This document shows positions 44,673-54,018 of a stretch of DNA of 64,000 nt, piece after piece. The position numbers and the translations under genes were made by a program. The DNA is from Paraburkholderia caffeinitolerans (GTDB taxonomy: Bacteria > Pseudomonadota > Gammaproteobacteria > Burkholderiales > Burkholderiaceae). Each line of letters begins with the position of its first letter. The stretch's first letter is position 1. Under the pieces are notes generated by a model, which saw nothing but the letters and a program-made list of their open reading frames with translations, searched no databases and was not told the origin of the DNA. The stretch lies in NCBI RefSeq assembly GCF_902859945.1, contig NZ_CADIKL010000041.1, forward strand, positions 1-64,000. The letters are read 5' to 3'.

Positions 44673-47665
44673 GGGCGGGATGCGTAGGTACGGGCCGCAT
44701 GGCCGAACAGCGGGTCCCTGATCCAGGCTTCCGGCCGACGATCCAGATGCAGTTTATAGTGGCCGAAGCGTCGGATGTTGTGAGTCGGGTACGGGCTTAG
44801 AAACTCGATGTCTTCGGCGCGCACTTTCTCGCCGTTTGCCGCCATCTCGCGCAGCGCCTGCATCATGTCCACCGTATTCTGCAAGATTACGGCCGACGCG
44901 ACCAAGTCGTTGTAGCGTAGCCGCTTCTGCTGTTCCTCCGGTTCGTTCTCGGCGATCACGTCGCCACCGAACGACAGCCATTTGGAGAAGCCATTGTACG
45001 ACTCGATCTTGTTCGTGTTCGCGGTGACCTCCTGCCGCAATTCGAGGCTGCCGATCCACTCGAGCAGGAACACCGTGCGAACGACGTTGCCGAGCTCTCG
45101 CGCGGCCAGGTACAGCCGGTTCTTGCGGCTTTCGGAGCCGAGCCGGCGCAGCAGCAGCGGCGACGAGATCGTGCCCGCCTGAATCGACAGCGCAACCTGC
45201 ATCAGCTCCTGCCAGTGCTGCTCGATCAGCACCCATTCGATGGTCGCCGTGAACAGCCTGTCGATGTGCTCGTATTTGGCCTTGCTGTCCGGCCGGTACA
45301 GGACGAGGTCCTTCCAGTTGCGAATTCGTGGCATCAGGTTGATGCCGAGCAGGTACGTGAACGCGAACACGGCGGCCGACTGGCCCTGCGTGTCGGCATG
45401 GACGGTATCGGCCTTGACCGACAGGCGCGCTTTCAGCAGCCCCTCGATCACGTAGATCGCTTCCCAGACACCCGGCGGAATGAAGTGCTGGAACACGGCG
45501 ATATAGTTGTCGGCGACGTGCCGGTACGCGACCGCGCCCATTTTCCGGTAGCGGAAGTGATAGCCGGCCAGCAGATTGTTGTCGTAGAAGTCGTACTGCG
45601 TGCCGTCGGCCGCCACCGTCTTGCCATCGCCCCAGTGTTTGGGCAGATCAAGCCGCAAGTAAAGTTCAATCAGCTCGCGTTGTGCGGTCTCGAGCTTGTC
45701 CAGGCTCATATGCCGGCGATTGACGAACGAGAGCATGTGCGCGGTGACATCCGGGTCAAGATGGCGGGCCGCCTGGGTCGGGCCGAGATTGCAGCCCATC
45801 GCGAAAATGGTCAGCAGGTAACGCTCGGCGGCCTTGCGAATCTGGGGATCGCTCCCGGACAGCGGCCCGAAGTGCCGCGTGAAATGCGTCCAGTGTTCGA
45901 TGTTCGCGAGGATGTCCAGCATGTTCCGTGTCGGCAGACGGGCGTTGAGCCGCTCCTGCAGGGCGATCGCGCTCGCCGGGATCTCCTTCGCCACGGTTTT
46001 GCGCAGGATCGGTTCGCCGTGACGGTCGATCACGACGTGCTCGCGCTTGCGCGGCAATTCGTCGTCGAGCTTGCGGGCCGCGTCCGTCAGCCATTGACGG
46101 AGATGGTGAACGAAGTCATTGCCGGTCGTTGGCATGCCGAGCTTGTCGCAATAGTCGGGCAACTGCTGCTCGCACTGCCGCCACGGCAGCAGGTGGTCGC
46201 GATAGTCGGCGTAGGCGTCGGAGCCGGATACGCACAGATCGCCGACCCGTAACTCCTCGGCCATGTACGAGAAGACGCAGAGTTCGAGATATCGTCGATT
46301 GGTCGGCAATCCGTCGCCGTGGGAGCGACGTGCGAGCTTGCGCCACCGCGGCGCGGCAAAGCCTAGATCGACATCGGCATCGATCCACTCGCGATGCCGC
46401 GACTCGTTTTCCAGCACGACGTCGAGCGCATCGAGCAGCGAGCGGACCGGACTGGTCGAATCCCACTCGAGCGTGCGCGCGACACGCATCATGACCGAGC
46501 GATGGGCCTTGAAGTGCTTCCACAGCAGCGGCAGATAGTTGCGGCCGCTGAACGCGCGGATCGCCGCACAGCTCTCGCGCAACGGCTCCAGATCGCCCTT
46601 CGGCGCGAGCAGCTTTCTGACTGCCCTGGCGATGGCCGTCTCGTCGGATTCGTCGGCGAGGATGTCGGCCACGCCATCAAGCAGGACCACGAGATCCTCG
46701 ACCTGATCACGCTGTTTGCGCTGGATCACGTCCAGCTCGTCGCTCGCGCGTTTGTGGATGGCAGCCATGCGCCGTACAAACATGTCGGCAAGATCGTCGC
46801 GGGCGCGCACGCGCATGCGGTTGAGCAGCGCGACGATCAATGTGTAGCGCTTCTCGGGCAGTGTGTCGTTCCTGAGGGCCGACGCATCGAGCGCCATCGC
46901 CTGATTCGCGAGCGAGCGCAGCTTCGAGGCCGGAATCCCGGCGACCGCCAGTGAAAAATCGCCGAGATCGTCGAGCCAGGCAAGCTGGTCGATCAGCAGG
47001 TCAAGATGCTGGCGCGATGGGCGTTTCGCATGACGCTTGATCCGGTTGTAGGCAGTCTGCCGGCTAGACAGGTCGCGTGCGAGCAGCCGGTCGAGCGCGA
47101 CCTGCTGTTCTTCGGTCAGGCGTCGCGTGACGCGTTTGAAGAGCCGGGACTGCGCCCGCGCGTGAATCTGCTCGGTCAGCCGGTCGAGCGTTGAGAACGC
47201 TGGCAGCTCGATATCCCGCGCGATCAGTTCGTCGATCGTCGCGTTGATGATGTCGACAGGCTGATCCATCGTCAGCGACGCCGTGTGCGCCGCCCGCGTC
47301 GCGATCGCGTTCGCGTCGGTGCCGTAATACGGCTTCACGTTCAGCCAGGCGCGTACTGCGGTGTAATGCCGAAAGAGCGTTGGAGACGACGCGGTGTCGT
47401 AGCCGAATTGCACGATGTCGCCGATGTCGGCGGCCGCCCGAACGTGATCAACGATGGCGGCCGGGATGGTGTCAAGGGGCGGGAAATAGTGCAGTTGCTG
47501 AAAGACTTTCAGCAACACCAGGAGGCCCAGGCGAGGTCGCTCGCCGCGCGTTGACCGGCGCGCCCATTCGAGTTCGTCGGGCAGCGGCGTGTAACAGGCT
47601 TGCATGTCCCGGGGTGCCAGAACCTCGGGGAAGCGCGGGTACGCGGTGCGTTCGAGGGTAGCCAT
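44669..47665 (-). CDS. tnpA: Tn3-family transposase
   Basis: 998 aa, full length for the family. The C-terminal DDE core is visible: VAADGTQYDFYDNNLLAGYH (D), VHADTQGQSAAVFAFTYLLG (D) and NKIESYNGFSKWLSFGGDV (E). The N-terminal half binds the terminal repeats. Start lies 142 bp inside the right end. No stop or frameshift is visible, so the transposon may be functional. Confidence 0.95.
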   Translation of the reverse strand: MATLERTAYPRFPEVLAPRDMQACYTPLPDELEWARRSTRGERPRLGLLVLLKVFQQLHYFPPLDTIPAAIVDHVRAAADIGDIVQFGYDTASSPTLFRHYTAVRAWLNVKPYYGTDANAIATRAAHTASLTMDQPVDIINATIDELIARDIELPAFSTLDRLTEQIHARAQSRLFKRVTRRLTEEQQVALDRLLARDLSSRQTAYNRIKRHAKRPSRQHLDLLIDQLAWLDDLGDFSLAVAGIPASKLRSLANQAMALDASALRNDTLPEKRYTLIVALLNRMRVRARDDLADMFVRRMAAIHKRASDELDVIQRKQRDQVEDLVVLLDGVADILADESDETAIARAVRKLLAPKGDLEPLRESCAAIRAFSGRNYLPLLWKHFKAHRSVMMRVARTLEWDSTSPVRSLLDALDVVLENESRHREWIDADVDLGFAAPRWRKLARRSHGDGLPTNRRYLELCVFSYMAEELRVGDLCVSGSDAYADYRDHLLPWRQCEQQLPDYCDKLGMPTTGNDFVHHLRQWLTDAARKLDDELPRKREHVVIDRHGEPILRKTVAKEIPASAIALQERLNARLPTRNMLDILANIEHWTHFTRHFGPLSGSDPQIRKAAERYLLTIFAMGCNLGPTQAARHLDPDVTAHMLSFVNRRHMSLDKLETAQRELIELYLRLDLPKHWGDGKTVAADGTQYDFYDNNLLAGYHFRYRKMGAVAYRHVADNYIAVFQHFIPPGVWEAIYVIEGLLKARLSVKADTVHADTQGQSAAVFAFTYLLGINLMPRIRNWKDLVLYRPDSKAKYEHIDRLFTATIEWVLIEQHWQELMQVALSIQAGTISSPLLLRRLGSESRKNRLYLAARELGNVVRTVFLLEWIGSLELRQEVTANTNKIESYNGFSKWLSFGGDVIAENEPEEQQKRLRYNDLVASAVILQNTVDMMQALREMAANGEKVRAEDIEFLSPYPTHNIRRFGHYKLHLDRRPEAWIRDPLFGHAARTYASRP

Positions 47666-47807
47666 TGCGGATCGTCCGGATCGCCGAGGGCCGCTCAGAT
47701 TAGCGCAAGAAAAGTCTGACGTTACTACTTCAATTCGTAATGAACCGCGCGATCTTCATAACCATAAGGCTTATGATAGGAATTTGCGCTTACCTTGTTT
47801 GTCCCCC

Positions 47808-48168
47808 TGTCTCGCTCGATACGGGAAAAGTCTATTGGACTTCTGATTCCGGCGACGCGTTGGACGAGGATATTCTTGACGACCTGGAAACTTCGGACCG
47901 CTACCTTGCGATACCGCATAAGAACGATCTCGATCTTGGACGAAGCCTCGCCTTGCGATTTGTCGCACAAGAGTTGCCTGCGTGTTACGACCAGGTGGAA
48001 GGATTTTTCCGGCGGCAAGGGGCTTACGCGCGCTTCAAGGATTTGCTGGAGCGCGAAGGCATTCTCGAACTCTGGTATGCGTTTGAAGCGGCCGCTGGCG
48101 AAAGTGCGCTGAGGCAATGGTGTGTTGAAAACGGGCTCGAGATACTTGAGACGCGACGGACCAGGTAG
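47808..48168 (+). pseudogene. UPF0158 gene, 3' part (split by transposon)
   Basis: After the right-hand TGTCT the frame continues SLDTGKVYWTSDSGDALDED through RRQGAYARFKDLLEREGILE and ends QWCVENGLEILETRRTR, as in UPF0158 proteins of unknown function. With 34671-34755 it makes 146 codons. The open frame here extends back to 47740 through transposon sequence and could in principle give a hybrid product, but has no good start. Confidence 0.85.
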
Positions 48169-48256
48169 ATGCGCCAAAATGTCTGGCATAGCATGTTACT
48201 CACTGGGAAATCACACTTTGCAGTGACAGGACTGGTGTTGAGTGGCCGGATGGCGT

Positions 48257-48292
48257 TTGATATACCGTAACCTATGAGTTACAATTTGTCTC
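48257..48292 (+). promoter_or_regulatory. Promoter and operator of toxin-antitoxin module
   Basis: TTGATA (48257-48262), 17-bp spacer, TACAAT (48280-48285): a strong sigma-70 promoter. The inverted repeat GTAAC-CTATGA-GTTAC (48267-48282) overlaps the spacer and -10, fitting autorepression. Transcription would begin at about 48292, one base before the toxin ATG, so the mRNA is probably leaderless. Confidence 0.65.
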
Positions 48293-48589
48293 ATGACGAA
48301 GCTGATCATTACGCCCGAATTTGACGCCTGGCTCTCCCGCGTGCGAGACCGCCAGGCCGCGACGGCGATCGCCGGTCGGCTTGGCCGGGCACGGTTAGGC
48401 AACCTTGGGCACTGGCGTGCGGTAGGCGGCGGCGTTTCGGAGATGAAGATTGATATCGGCAGGGGCTATCGCGTCTATTTCACACAACATGGGGACGTGC
48501 TGGTGATCATCTTGTGCGGTGGCGACAAATCCACGCAGGCCGCAGACATCAAGCGCGCCAAGGCCATCGCGAAAGAGTTGGAGATTTGA
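48293..48589 (+). CDS. RelE/HigB-like toxin (addiction-module killer)
   Basis: 98 aa, basic, of the RelE/ParE superfamily Gp49-like branch: TPEFDAWLSRVRDRQAATAIAGRLGRARLGN, then VSEMKIDIGRGYRVYFTQHG and VIILCGGDKSTQAADIKRAKAIAKEL. Family members cleave mRNA at the ribosome. Toxin gene precedes antitoxin, 1 bp apart, as in higBA-type pairs. No ribosome site; see promoter. Confidence 0.88.
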   Translation: MTKLIITPEFDAWLSRVRDRQAATAIAGRLGRARLGNLGHWRAVGGGVSEMKIDIGRGYRVYFTQHGDVLVIILCGGDKSTQAADIKRAKAIAKELEI

Positions 48590-48590
48590 C

Positions 48591-49016
48591 ATGAAAGTTA
48601 GCGAATTAATGGAGTTCGACGCGTCGAAGTACCTGAAAGATGAAACTGACTACCGTCTGTACCTCGCGCAAGCGTTCGAAGGCGGAGATCCAGTCGAGAT
48701 TCAGGCGGCACTCGGCGACGTTGCCAAGGCACGTGGCATGACGGCACTTGCACGCGAGTCGGGCATCGCGCGTGAGGCGCTGTACCGCGCGCTCTCCAAC
48801 AAGGGGCATGCCGAGTTCGCGACGATCATGAAGGTAATCGGGGCGATGGGCCTGCACCTCACGCTGGCAAAGCCCGAAGCAGCGCCGAAAGCGACCGCCA
48901 GGGCCAAGTCTGCGACGAAGGCAGTAGCGGAGAAGAAAGGCCGCACAGCGGCGAAGCGAGCGGGCAGCACGACCTCCAGGGGCCGCACCCGAACCAGCAG
49001 CGCCGCGCAAGCCTGA
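48591..49016 (+). CDS. Antitoxin with helix-turn-helix and Ala/Lys-rich tail
   Basis: 141 aa. Residues 1-100 match addiction-module antidote proteins (FDASKYLKDETDYRLYLAQA, GMTALARESGIAREALYRALS as helix-turn-helix). From about residue 100 a 40-residue Ala/Lys/Arg/Ser/Thr tail follows, resembling histone-H1-like repeats. Usual family length is about 100, so the tail is an addition. It could add nonspecific DNA binding. Start ATG 48591 follows the toxin stop directly. The IS6 element begins 34 bp after its stop. Confidence 0.85.
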   Translation: MKVSELMEFDASKYLKDETDYRLYLAQAFEGGDPVEIQAALGDVAKARGMTALARESGIAREALYRALSNKGHAEFATIMKVIGAMGLHLTLAKPEAAPKATARAKSATKAVAEKKGRTAAKRAGSTTSRGRTRTSSAAQA

Positions 49017-49050
49017 CGCCCAATCCGTCGATCCAGCCCACGATTTGAAA

Positions 49051-49893
49051 GGATCTGGTGCAAATAGGTGGTCCGCTCAAGACACTTGCTATAAGTACGG
49101 ATGCCTTATCAATTGAAAAGGACAGCATTCCAGGCGGCAGGCGAAGTGGTGTCCATGAACCCGAGAGCACTGAGGTCAAAGTGTCCCTTGCGAATGCGAT
49201 GCGTCAACTCGATGCCTGAAATCGTGGTCGCGGCATTCCGGAACCGTTTGAAACCGAGCATCACCTTCGTTCTCGACTTGATGTTTCGATGGTCCTGCTC
49301 GATCAGGTTGTTCAGATACTTCGAGGACCGGACCTTCGTGTCTACCGGTAGCAGACCCTCGACCTTCATCTCTCTGACGGCCCGGTGCGAGGCGGCGTAC
49401 CCATCGAGCGTGATCGTCTCTGGCGGCTGGCCCTGATGTCTGATCGCCTTGCTGAAAAAGGCTTTGGCTGCGGCCACATCGCGTTTCGCCCTGAGCATGA
49501 AGTCCACCGTCCGGCCGGCTCGATCTACCGCCCTATACAGATAAACCCATTTGCCACGGATCTTCACGTAGGTTTCGTCAACCCGCCACGACCGGCCGGC
49601 TGCGGTAGCAAAGCGATTCCAGCGCTTGACGAACGCCGGGGTGAACCGCTTGACCCAGCGCATGATCGTCGTGTGCGCCAGAGAAAGGCCGCGTTCGGAC
49701 ATCATCTCGACCAGATCGCGAAAGCTCAGCTTGTAACGCAGGTACCAACGAATGCACAGGACGATGACTTCGCGATCGAAATGTCGACCTTTGAGCAGCC
49801 TGTCCATTTTCCCCAACTTAGTCATCGGCTCGTCCTGCGCGCGTCCATGAACCCACGAGCCTAACCCAACGGCTTCATATTTGCACCAGATCC
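49051..49893. mobile_element. IS6-family insertion sequence (second type)
   Basis: 843 bp bounded by perfect 16-bp inverted repeats GGATCTGGTGCAAATA (49051-49066) and its complement (49878-49893). No 8-bp duplication: flanks ATTTGAAA and GAATATTG differ, so flanking DNA was rearranged or deleted, as IS6 elements often cause. It truncates the gene to its right. Confidence 0.88.
49109..49825 (-). CDS. IS6-family transposase
   Basis: 238 aa from ATG 49825 (49807 also possible). FDREVIVLCIRWYLRYKLSF start, helix-turn-helix LVEMMSERGLSLAHTTIMRW, and DDE residues in WRVDETYVKIRGKWVYLYRA (D), ITLDGYAASHRAV (D) and NLIEQDHRNIKSR (E). Intact. The open frame continues upstream into the truncated neighbour without a stop, so a fusion protein is possible. 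Confidence 0.92.
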   Translation of the reverse strand: MTKLGKMDRLLKGRHFDREVIVLCIRWYLRYKLSFRDLVEMMSERGLSLAHTTIMRWVKRFTPAFVKRWNRFATAAGRSWRVDETYVKIRGKWVYLYRAVDRAGRTVDFMLRAKRDVAAAKAFFSKAIRHQGQPPETITLDGYAASHRAVREMKVEGLLPVDTKVRSSKYLNNLIEQDHRNIKSRTKVMLGFKRFRNAATTISGIELTHRIRKGHFDLSALGFMDTTSPAAWNAVLFN

Positions 49894-50584
49894 GAATATT
49901 GTTCAAACGCTGTGAGACGGACTGCTTGATTGACGGAATGACCGTGCCATGCGCCGTTTCACTATATACAGTATGTTGATACTGCCAATCCTTGAGCTTC
50001 GAGCCGCTCTGAGAGTTCGCGACGCGCATTGCGAGCGTCACGCGGTCGCGATACCAGGCCAATGCCGGCACTTGCTCAACGGACGCCTTGAGAAATTCGA
50101 AGGCGCTCGGGAAGACATAGAATTCGTATTGGCGTGCACCACCCTCGGAGGTGAACGTCATCGGGCGAACGAACCCGACCGCGCTTAAAAGCGAAAGTGA
50201 TGTTTCGATGCTTTGATAGGCTCCGAAATTCCATCGGACCATCTTTACGAGGCGCAGCGATGGCTCATCGTTGTCAAATATCTGTCTCGCTGCCGATAAG
50301 AGGAATTCGTCGCCTTCAGCTTCGTAGTGGTCCAGAAGGGCATCTGCGAGGTAGTCTGGGTAGCGAATGAGGAAGTCAATTGCCATCACTCGCTTTTCGC
50401 TGCGAAACACATGTGTGGCGCCTGCAGCGCTGGCCGGCGGCGCATCGCTCGGCACGCCGCCGAGGGCTAGAATGAACATCAGCCGTAGGGCATCGCGATG
50501 CCGATAGCCATACTTGGCGGATGGTGCGGCCGTGTGACGTCCGCCCGTTGGGCTCACGTCGTGAGCCAGAGAGCCGTTATGCAC
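49894..50584 (-). pseudogene. Hypothetical protein, 3'-truncated by IS6
   Basis: About 230 codons remain. The start is uncertain: one frame start is at 50584. The core reads LRLMFILALGGVPSDAPPAS, RSEKRVMAIDFLIRYPDYLA then VRPMTFTSEGGARQYEFYVF. The layout vaguely recalls middle components of three-component ABC-type defence systems, but the similarity is too weak to assign. The 3' end is replaced by the IS6 element at 49893 and the frame runs into its transposase. Confidence 0.5.
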
Positions 50585-51134
50585 TTTTTCCCCGAACGTG
50601 CTACGTTATGCTGCTATTTTCGAATCATGTCTTCTCAGTCGCGCGGCGCCCTGAACGGTGAGTCTTGCTGACCTGTCTCGCGCTAGCGAATGGCTGCGCG
50701 ATGTTTTTCACGTTTATCTACAGAGTTCAGCGGCGCGAATTTCGGCGAAGAGACTAACGTGGGCGATACCGGACGTGACCGAGCCCTTCAAGTCTATCAG
50801 ATGTGTTCGCGGGAGCCATCGTTCGTTTGCATGCGCGACGGATGAAATTTAACATGCGTTTTGCATATTTAATGCCGGCGGTTCACTGCTTCGCTCAATC
50901 ACGGCTTGTTCGCCGAATAATAGCGACCCAGTGATTGCGGTGTTGATTGCCGGGCAGTTCACTGCCGTGCGCACTTGCATTGTGTCAGGCGAAACGTTCT
51001 GTCCTGAGAAATCGCCATAATAATGAGGGCGACGACGCAGCTACATACTGCGTCGTGCTTGGGGACGATGGGTGCAATACTCGTCGTATTTGGCTCGAGT
51101 TGCCGCGACGATTTAAGTACGGTCATCGCTGGTA
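50585..51134. other. Intergenic region, no gene recognised
   Basis: About 550 bp. Open frames are short and without domains. An AT-rich stretch near 50850-50880 carries the small inverted repeat ATGC-gtttt-GCAT and may hold promoters for the flanking genes. Confidence 0.4.
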
Positions 51135-51747
51135 GTGGATGTCCGGGTGGTTCCTCGCGTGAGCCTATTTATCAAGGACCTTCACGGTATGCGTCATCCT
51201 CTCGACAAAAATACCATCAACCAAGATATTTTCATGCTTTTGCACCTCGCTTACGGGGCAGAAGAGTACACGGATGTACACAATGACCGTGCGGACCATC
51301 CCGCTCTCAAGCTCGGGACGGAACTCTACTGGAACATGCTACGAAAGTTTGTTAATGAGCTTCTCGTTAGCATCGCGGTCCGTGCACGTATCATCTTTGA
51401 TGTAAACGATGAGCAGAAAATCGCAGATAGAGTGGGGGGTACTGTAGTTGGTTACTACCTCGACGAGTCCCCGGGAAATCACGGATGAATTCCTTACACT
51501 CAGGGAAGCATGCAAAAAGGTTCTTCATGCGATATCCGTCGAGCTTGAATGGAACGACTCGGATGTATTTGAACATTGGAACGGAATTATCTTGCTCAAG
51601 GGCATGCATCGTAAAAAGCAGTGGGAGGTCGGTCTGATGGTCAACGCTTTTGCTTCGCAAATATCGACGGTTCTGACTCAGATTCTCGAAAGAGAGACGC
51701 CCAAAGAGTTGTCTACCGATTCATCCGTCCTGGAAAGCGAGGTTTAA
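51135..51747 (+). pseudogene. Hypothetical protein gene with single frameshift
   Basis: Two overlapping frames (51135-51488 and 51448-51747) read as one protein if a base is removed from the CCCC run at 51469-51472. The join gives VGGTVVGYYLDES followed by REITDEFLTLREACKKVLHA. The reconstructed product is about 185-205 aa, helical, soluble, without a recognised family (LRKFVNELLVSIAVRARIIF could be HEPN-like, unproven). Start at GTG 51135 or ATG 51189. The shift could be real decay or a sequencing error. Confidence 0.6.
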
Positions 51748-51888
51748 GACGGCCGATGCGAGTCGAACGTCGTCGCTATAGCGACGTGAGTGACCGCTGT
51801 ATGTCGCGGTCGCGCGCATTTGTGTCCGAACTCAACGCCGCACTGATTGCTCTCGGAACTCTTCACGCAATCGGTCTACCACCGTAAT

Positions 51889-53103
51889 TCAGCGATTGAG
51901 GAGCACCGCGATGGCCGCATCCAACGCAGTGACCGATTCCACAACTGTACGAACGGTGGCGCGGTCGAACTCATGGTCACGCTGCGCGTCGTGTACACCA
52001 CTGTTGAGGTAGCCCCACTCGATACTCCCCGAGGCGACTCCGAGCAATCGGGTTAGGGCTGCGACAGCTTCCGGTGCACCGGCGTACTGGGCAGCGATGC
52101 GCTCCACGGCCGACTTCAACTTGGCGCATTTGTTGTTGAGTTCCCAAGGTGCGCGAGGGCCACCGAGCTTGATGTCGATGCGGCCGTCGCCACGGCGGCC
52201 CTGCCAGGTCCAGAGGCGGTCGGTCAGACTCTCCAGCGCTGGTCGAGCCTGGCGGTGCGCCTCGCGCTTCTCGTCGTCTGCCATTGCCTGCTGGGCCAGC
52301 AGAACGTAGTTTTTCGCCGGCGGATCGCTGTCGACACGAAGCTCATGTTCGCCGTCGTGCGGCAGGAACTTGTAGCGCCTGATGTCTGCGGCGCGCCGTG
52401 CTCCTAGTTCCTGCTGGATGCGATGCAGAAACTCCTCGGCGTGGGAGGTCAGAATGACCTGCTTGCCGTCCAGGTTGTCATCTTCGAAGAAGGTGCACCA
52501 GATGCCGTCGCGGTGCTCATCATCGATTGCATTGACCACGTCATCGAAGATGACGACAGGGCAGCCCTGTGCGATGTTCTTCGCAAGCAGAATCGCCAAG
52601 CCCAAGCACTTGATGTGCCCTTCGGTGAAGACAATCAACGCGTCGTAGCGCACGTCTGGTTCGCCGGCAAACTCGACTTCGATTTTTCCGTTCTCTGCAA
52701 CGGGTAACCACAGCCTATGCAGCAGGTCGCCGGGTGAATCACCGCGATTGAATGCGTTGTATAGAACGCGGGCTTCTTCGCCCAACCCTTGGAGCAATAT
52801 CCCCGGTAGCGCGGCCAGATAGGCTTGTATCTCGGGAAGGAAGCCGTCATAGGCGGCTTTGACCCGCAGATTGTGCGCTACGACAGGTACTTCTGCCGCG
52901 ACGGCCTCAATGAGTTCGCGATTCACCACGTCGAATTGCGCTACCGTTTGGCGCGCTGTGGCCAGTTCTTGGTCTGCCGTCGCACGCATCGTCCGTAGGC
53001 GTGCGACCTCCAGGTTATGCTGGTTCAATCTGTCACGCTCCTGCGCCAACGCGCCGCGATGCGCGAAAAAGGGGGAGGCTTTTGAGTCCGAGAGACTCCG
53101 CAA
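51889..53103 (-). pseudogene. SMC/RecF-like ATPase, N-terminally truncated
   Basis: 404 codons representing the C-terminal half: coiled coil (about residues 15-90), ABC signature-like FTEGHIKCLGLAILLAKNIA, Walker B VVIFDDVVNAIDDEHR and D/H-loop VILTSHAEEFLHRI. The N-terminal lobe with Walker A is missing, and sequence beyond 53103 is unrelated. Such RecF/SMC-like ATPases are common in anti-phage systems. Without Walker A it cannot be an active ATPase. The proximity to other broken genes suggests a dying defence locus. Confidence 0.65.
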
Positions 53104-53269
53104 TCGTTTTCCTGTGTTGGTGAGGTAAATGCAATCGTTTGCTCATCTTAATTCCGGGTATTTCAGCGCTCGCGGCGCTATCCGGTCGATCAGCGTCTGA
53201 CGTATTTATTTCATTGAACGTGGCACTTGTGTGCCCAACTTGCGACGACAACTGACGCAATGTCCGCGC

Positions 53270-54018
53270 TATAGGCGATTGCGTCTTCGGTGGTGAGCGA
53301 CGAGAGCGGCAGGCGACGCTCGATGACGGCCTATAGCAGTGGCCGTTCGGCTTCGCGGTGGTATGCGCCTGCGGTATGCAGCGAGCCGTCCAGGGCCGCG
53401 GGCAGCGATGCTAGGGAACACTGCGGGAGCTGCTGGCCCGGTGCGGTTGTGTGGGCAACCAGTACGGCGGCCCACCGGATCAGGTCCGGATGCGCCGAGA
53501 GGAAAACACCGACCGCATGTGCACCGGTGGCGCTCAGTCCTGGCACCCATTGCCATCAGCGCCGACGGCCTCATATGAACAGGACCAGTTCGGCGAGGGT
53601 GTCGACCCCGGCGCCAGCGAGCGCGCCGGCCGTGCGCGGGGTGAGCCAGTGGCCGACCGCGTCGGCGGGCCGCGGCGTTGGAACTTTCGTGACGTGCAGC
53701 ACGTGGGGCGCGACCACAACCTGCGCTGCGCACCGCGTGCAGACTGCGGCAGAGGCGGTGAAGAGCGGGGTCAGGTCGCCAGCGCTGCCGCGCGGCAGCG
53801 CTGGCGACGAACTGCCGGCGGATGTAGGCGATCACGCAGAGCGCGGACTGGCCGTCGCCGCGGGCGTGGGGAAGGTAATGCGTGACGGCCTCGCGCGCGG
53901 TAAGCCCTTCATGCTAGGCGCGCAGTGCGGCGAGCTCCAGGAGGTTGGGCAGGGCAGTGGGCGTTCCAGCGGAAGGTCCGTTCCACGGTCCACGAGGTGG
54001 GACAGGGACGGTTTGCAT
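53270..54018 (-). pseudogene. Tyrosine-recombinase pseudogene (N-terminal half)
   Basis: The minus-strand translation aligns with the N-terminal half of the transposon recombinase at 35385-37076 (start MQTVPVP; LLELAALRA, ALAGAGVDTLAELVLF, FLSAHPDL, ending AVIERRLPLSSLTTEDAIAY), but has several stops (for example after LAALRA and LVLF). The catalytic domain is absent beyond 53270. The DNA similarity is clear at 53280-53330 against 36290-36340. Confidence 0.7.

Larger units (their letters stand above)
34756..47807. mobile_element. Tn3-family transposon, Tn5041-like, 13.05 kb
   Basis: Imperfect terminal inverted repeats at 34756-34806 and 47757-47807 (51 bp, 45 matching), both starting GGGGGA and containing AACAAGGTAAGCGCAA. 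Flanked by a perfect 5-bp duplication TGTCT (34751-34755, 47808-47812), as expected for Tn3-family transposition. Contents from the left: unknown gene, tyrosine recombinase, ArsB-type permease, MFS, two repeat proteins, NtrC-type regulator, sensor kinase, tnpC, tnpA. The perfect duplication and undamaged target halves indicate a recent insertion. Confidence 0.92.

Noticed and set aside
50850..50880. Short inverted repeat ATGC-gtttt-GCAT as terminator or operator
   Set aside because: Four-base arms are expected by chance in this AT-rich stretch.
53033..53260. A minus frame starting MSKRLHLPHQHRKTI that recalls the start of a nucleotidyltransferase
   Set aside because: Only about 15 residues look similar before the frame diverges; too little to call a relic.
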